Assembly: GCA_910587485.1 (NCBI GenBank)
Contig: CAJUKN010000004.1
Span: forward strand, 1-64,000
Length of the DNA stretch: 64,000 bases
Direction: 5' to 3'
Origin: an uncultured Lachnospira sp.
GTDB lineage: Bacteria > Bacillota > Clostridia > Lachnospirales > Lachnospiraceae
A model generated the notes under the pieces. It was not told the origin of the DNA. It saw only the letters and a list, made by a program, of their open reading frames with translations, and ran no database searches. A program made the position numbers and the translations under genes. This document shows, piece by piece, positions 60,618-64,000 of the stretch; position 1 is the stretch's first letter; each line of letters begins with the position of its first letter.

Positions 60618-61652
60618 TTATCCATTTGTATAATAGGCATGACAGCTTCCCTCGGATGAAACCATACATGCACCCTGTGGATTTAATGGATTACATACTT
60701 TCTTATATAAAGGACATTGTATAGGCGATATTTTTCCCATTAATACCTCATCACACCTGCAAGCCTGATTGCTCTTTTTATCTTCTATTAAATCAGCACT
60801 GCCCGCATCATATATATTATATTCTTCTCTTATTTTTAAACCAGAATCCGAAATAATACCCATTCCTCGCCAAGCAGCATCGGTTTTAACAAAATATTTT
60901 TGAACACACTCCTGTGCTTTTTGATTTCCTTTTGCCTGAACCACTGTAGGATAAAAATTCATAACACATCCTTTGTCTTTAGCCTTGACAATACCATATA
61001 TTGCCACCAGAAGCTCCTCTCCCAAAAATCCAGATACACCAAAAGGAAGATGATATCTTTTAGCAATAGGAAGAAATATATCGCTTCCAGTAATAACACT
61101 TACATGTCCAGGTGCCAAAAATCCATCAATTGGCGCACTTAACGAACACAAATGTTCTATAACAGGCGGCATAGTCTTTAACGCTGTCAAAAATTGAACA
61201 TTTTGTATATTCTCTGTAATAAGCTGCTCCAATAACAACGCATATATAGGAGTTGTCGTCTCAAAACCAATGGCTGCAAATATAAATTGGGTATTAGGCT
61301 CTGATTTTGCCATCTTTACAAGTTCAAAGGGAGAATATACAATCTCAACTCTTGCGCCTCTCCCTTTCTCAATACTTAAACTGCTTGTACTTCCCATTAC
61401 TCGAATTAAATCGCCAAATGTAACAACACATTTTCCTGCTCTTGCAAGCTGCAACAGCTTATCTATATAAGAAGAAGCAGTGACACAGACCGGACAACCC
61501 GGTCCTGAAATTAAATGAATATGCTCAGATAGCAAACTTTGAATCCCTAATTTCCTAATGGCTGCAGTATGACTTCCACATACTTCCATAATATGGATAT
61601 CCGAAGCGTTATATTCACGCAAATATTTTTTTACAACTGATAAATCCATCAT
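60618..61652 (-). CDS. hypD: [NiFe]-hydrogenase maturation protein HypD
   Basis: A 344-residue iron-sulfur protein that with HypC assembles the Fe(CN)2CO unit. The active cysteine motif GPGCPVCV is at about residues 50-57, with the start MEVCGSHTAAIRK near 22. C-terminal cluster cysteines lie in CRCDE, CPLYKKVC and the last GACMVSSEGSCHAYY. The ATG at 61652 overlaps the hypC stop codon as ATGA, so the two are coupled. The hypE gene follows after a repeat-containing gap. Confidence 0.95.
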   Translation of the reverse strand: MMDLSVVKKYLREYNASDIHIMEVCGSHTAAIRKLGIQSLLSEHIHLISGPGCPVCVTASSYIDKLLQLARAGKCVVTFGDLIRVMGSTSSLSIEKGRGARVEIVYSPFELVKMAKSEPNTQFIFAAIGFETTTPIYALLLEQLITENIQNVQFLTALKTMPPVIEHLCSLSAPIDGFLAPGHVSVITGSDIFLPIAKRYHLPFGVSGFLGEELLVAIYGIVKAKDKGCVMNFYPTVVQAKGNQKAQECVQKYFVKTDAAWRGMGIISDSGLKIREEYNIYDAGSADLIEDKKSNQACRCDEVLMGKISPIQCPLYKKVCNPLNPQGACMVSSEGSCHAYYTNG

Positions 61653-61864
61653 GTAAATGCTTCTATCTCCTCCATAAGTGCAGCTAATTTTTTTGCCTCG
61701 TCTGCCTCAACTTTCTGCAAAATACAGCCAGCATGTACAAGACAATAATCGCCTAACTGAATATCCACAAGCCCTGTTTTTGCTGTTAATTGATTTCCAT
61801 TAAAATCAACAACCGCATCGGTATCATTTAATTTTATTACTTTACCGGGCAACGCAACACACAT
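61649..61864 (-). CDS. hypC: [NiFe]-hydrogenase maturation chaperone HypC
   Basis: A 71-residue chaperone carrying iron and its ligands between HypD and the hydrogenase large subunit. The essential N-terminal MCVALPGKV has Cys2, which must directly follow the start, so the ATG at 61864 is certain and the longer frame is rejected. A GDYCLVHAGCILQKV stretch holds the conserved histidine. GGAGAAAAAAT precedes it. It follows hypF by 28 bases and overlaps hypD. Confidence 0.96.
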   Translation of the reverse strand: MCVALPGKVIKLNDTDAVVDFNGNQLTAKTGLVDIQLGDYCLVHAGCILQKVEADEAKKLAALMEEIEAFT

Positions 61865-61892
61865 ATTTTTTCTCCATTCTACTACTATATAA

Positions 61893-64000
61893 TTATGGCA
61901 ACAATGAGGCAAGATATGCCTGCCCTAATGCAAGTCCGCCATCACCGCAGGGAACCTTCTCATTGATATAAACCTGAATATGATTGTTTGATAATTTTTC
62001 ATATATATTTTTTAATAATATTTTATTATAAAAAGTTCCTCCTGATAGGACAACTTGTTTAACATTATTCTTATTACAATAGGACATACAGATTTTAACA
62101 CAAGCTTCACATAATGCCAAATGAAAGGCAAGTGCCAGCTTTTCTTTTAAAATTCCAGCTTGTTTTGCATAATATAAATCTGCTATAAACTGCACGCCAT
62201 CTATCATATATTTACCATTGTAATAATAAATTTTCAATTCAAGAACTTTACCTTCTATGTCAAGATTGGATACACACATTTTTCTCATAACTGCGCGCTG
62301 CGCTGCTGCCTCAAGATAACAGGCACACTGCCCTTCATAGTCATTATCATAGTGAATATCTAAAAGCGCACATACTGCATCAAAAAATCTCCCCATTGAT
62401 GTTGTTTTTATGGTATTCATATTGTTATTTAATGCTGCTTTTACTAATTTTATATCTTGACGACGAAAACAAGACAACTTCCAAACCGTTTCATCTAAAA
62501 GTCCTCTATTACATGCTACATTGACATATGCGGCAAGTGATATAGCCGCACTCTTTGCAGCCATATCGCCTCCTGTCATCATTACTGGCACAAGATGTCC
62601 CACACGCTCAAATCTATCTTCAAAACAAGCCAAAAATTCACTGCCCCATATCGTTTTATCCTCACCATACCCCGTGCCATCAAATGCCAAGCCAAATATG
62701 TTTCCAGAAAGATGATGTTCAGCAATTACCGATGCCACATGTGCATGGTGATGAAAAAAACGTACATCTGCATCTTGAGCAGATGTATATTTAGGGTGTC
62801 TATCTCCAACAATCAATTGAGGTTTTAACCCTATTAATTTTACCATATGTCCTGCTGCCGTATGCCACGCCTTTAAGGCTCTGTAATCTTCCAATTCGCC
62901 AAAATGTCCACCCATATATACATTTGATTTTTTTACAAGAGCAAAACATGCCTTTAAATCACCACCTGTTACAATCATTTCCTTTTTAGACTTAACATTC
63001 ATAACAATTGGTTCTGGAACATATCCCCTGCTTCGACGAATCATTTGAACCAAAGGTGTTCCATCAGAACATGTAGTCACTTGAAGAATTGAGTCTTCCA
63101 ACGGTGTTACAATTTCTCGGTCATGTGTAAGTACCATATCTGGACACCCCGATTTCATCAATGCCTGCATTGCTTCATCATCAATAATAATCGGTTCTTT
63201 ATCTTTATTTCCACTTGTCATAATCAAGGCACCACAGGCATCGAGCAAAAGCATTTGCAAGGGATTGCAAGGCAGCATAGCACCAATATATAATTGTTCG
63301 TCACATATTCCCTCATAAAAATGATTGTATTTTTTTTGTAAAAGTACGATAGGACGTGGCGCAGATAACAATAATTCCTGCTCTTTTTTTGAAATATAGG
63401 CATATTGTTTAATACTTTCAATATCTCGAAACATTACAGCAAATGGCTTGCTGTCACGATTTTTAAAATCTCGCAGCCTTTTGATTGCCTTTTTTTTATC
63501 TAATTGAATAGCAAAATGAAATCCACCAATATCTTTTATTGCAACAATTTTACCTTCTTTAATTGCCAGAATCGTCTCTTGTAATGCCTCTTCCTTATAA
63601 AAAACGGTACCATTTTTATCCATCAATCGAAGCTGTGGACCACAATCGCGACAAGCAATTGTCTGTGCATGACGACGCCTGTCACCATGTTTTATATATT
63701 CATTATCACAAACATTACACATTGCAAACATATCCATTGTCGTTGTTTCTCTGTCATAAGGGATACGCTTTATTATACTATATCTTGGACCACATGCGAC
63801 ACAACTAATAAATGGATATTGAAATCGTCTGTTCTTTGCGTCATACAATTCAGCTTCACACTGTGAACATGTAGGCAAATCAGGCGGCAGATAAATTGCA
63901 TCAAAAGACTCGCCTTTGCTCGCTATAATGCGAAAGTTAGAAAAATGTTTTTTATCCAATGATTCAATCGCTTCTATTTGAACATTTCTTATAAAACCGC
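61893..64000 (-). CDS. hypF: Carbamoyltransferase HypF, partial (5' end outside the window)
   Basis: The C-terminal 700 or so residues of HypF, which transfers a carbamoyl group to HypE. The reading frame stays open to the end of the window; before the first in-frame TTG it reads GFIRNVQIEAIESLD, probably the end of the N-terminal acylphosphatase domain, so the real start is further right. Zinc-finger motifs follow (CSQCEAEL, CVACGPR, CNVCDNE, CRDCGP), then a YrdC-like domain (AIKDIGGFHFAIQ) and the Kae1-like transferase part with the metal-binding HHHAH. The gene leads the hypFCDE block. No hydrogenase structural gene is in the window. Confidence 0.94.
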   Translation of the reverse strand, partial: GFIRNVQIEAIESLDKKHFSNFRIIASKGESFDAIYLPPDLPTCSQCEAELYDAKNRRFQYPFISCVACGPRYSIIKRIPYDRETTTMDMFAMCNVCDNEYIKHGDRRRHAQTIACRDCGPQLRLMDKNGTVFYKEEALQETILAIKEGKIVAIKDIGGFHFAIQLDKKKAIKRLRDFKNRDSKPFAVMFRDIESIKQYAYISKKEQELLLSAPRPIVLLQKKYNHFYEGICDEQLYIGAMLPCNPLQMLLLDACGALIMTSGNKDKEPIIIDDEAMQALMKSGCPDMVLTHDREIVTPLEDSILQVTTCSDGTPLVQMIRRSRGYVPEPIVMNVKSKKEMIVTGGDLKACFALVKKSNVYMGGHFGELEDYRALKAWHTAAGHMVKLIGLKPQLIVGDRHPKYTSAQDADVRFFHHHAHVASVIAEHHLSGNIFGLAFDGTGYGEDKTIWGSEFLACFEDRFERVGHLVPVMMTGGDMAAKSAAISLAAYVNVACNRGLLDETVWKLSCFRRQDIKLVKAALNNNMNTIKTTSMGRFFDAVCALLDIHYDNDYEGQCACYLEAAAQRAVMRKMCVSNLDIEGKVLELKIYYYNGKYMIDGVQFIADLYYAKQAGILKEKLALAFHLALCEACVKICMSYCNKNNVKQVVLSGGTFYNKILLKNIYEKLSNNHIQVYINEKVPCGDGGLALGQAYLASLLP

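Overview
The window is AT-rich chromosomal DNA of a low-GC anaerobic Firmicute, most likely a Lachnospiraceae / Clostridium cluster XIVa type organism. The evidence is the combination of an ATP-dependent PEP carboxykinase, the thiI-nifS-rsmE-prmA and scpA/scpB neighbourhoods, the rpsA-ispH-cmk-flavoprotein block, an IscU/cysteine desulfurase/CysK sulfur cluster, a spore-type SpoIID-domain protein, ytrA-like GntR-ABC modules and a LytTR-DUF3021 module. Nearly all genes lie on the minus strand. The family assignment is inference from gene content; no rRNA or tRNA gene was seen.

Layout. 0.2-2.8 kb: a two-gene ABC exporter (minus) divergent from a LytTR regulator and a DUF3021 membrane protein (plus). 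2.8-3.6 kb: a 115-bp inverted-repeat element, a truncated lipoprotein-like ORF and a small XRE regulator. 3.9-13.9 kb: housekeeping genes for tRNA/rRNA/protein modification and chromosome segregation (mtaB, HPr-like, thiI, cysteine desulfurase, rsmE, prmA, M18 aminopeptidase, scpB, scpA), with a phage-nuclease-like ORF inserted between scpA and scpB. 14.2-24.9 kb: YihY membrane protein, SpoIID-domain protein, a probable 6S RNA, pckA, a moxR-DUF58-transglutaminase operon (the last gene split by a frameshift) and a sigma-like protein. 25-32.7 kb: DUF362 ferredoxin protein, YlmH-like S4 protein, iscU-nifS-cysK sulfur block, an HExxH protein, bacteriohemerythrin and DUF134. 33-39.7 kb: rpsA/ispH/cmk/flavoprotein block, an EAL-domain membrane protein and a ThyX-like protein. 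40-49.6 kb: pentose kinase and araD, an HscC-type Hsp70 with a 1.1-kilo-residue J-domain/TPR partner, a second CysK-like enzyme and a DUF4097 lipoprotein. 50-57.9 kb: a decaying histidine kinase-FtsX-ATPase module and an intact GntR-ABC-ABC2 module. 58-64 kb: fucO, then the [NiFe]-hydrogenase maturation genes hypE, hypD, hypC and hypF, the last running off the window.

The most unusual theme is non-coding. At least nine related intergenic elements with paired hairpins lie in one orientation against or across the stop codons of unrelated genes (for example at 3739, 9142, 34969, 47610 and 49992). A second hairpin family carries a TGAGG end that serves as the ribosome-binding site of three unrelated genes (at 11578, 13883 and 35745). 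Together they look like a home-made set of mobile or amplified 3'- and 5'-UTR modules. Other points for follow-up are the scpA/scpB insertion, the A7 frameshift in the transglutaminase gene, the degenerate J-domain with a cysteine cluster, the divergent ThyX-like protein, the out-of-frame overlap of ispH with rpsA, and the presence of hypCDEF without visible hydrogenase genes.
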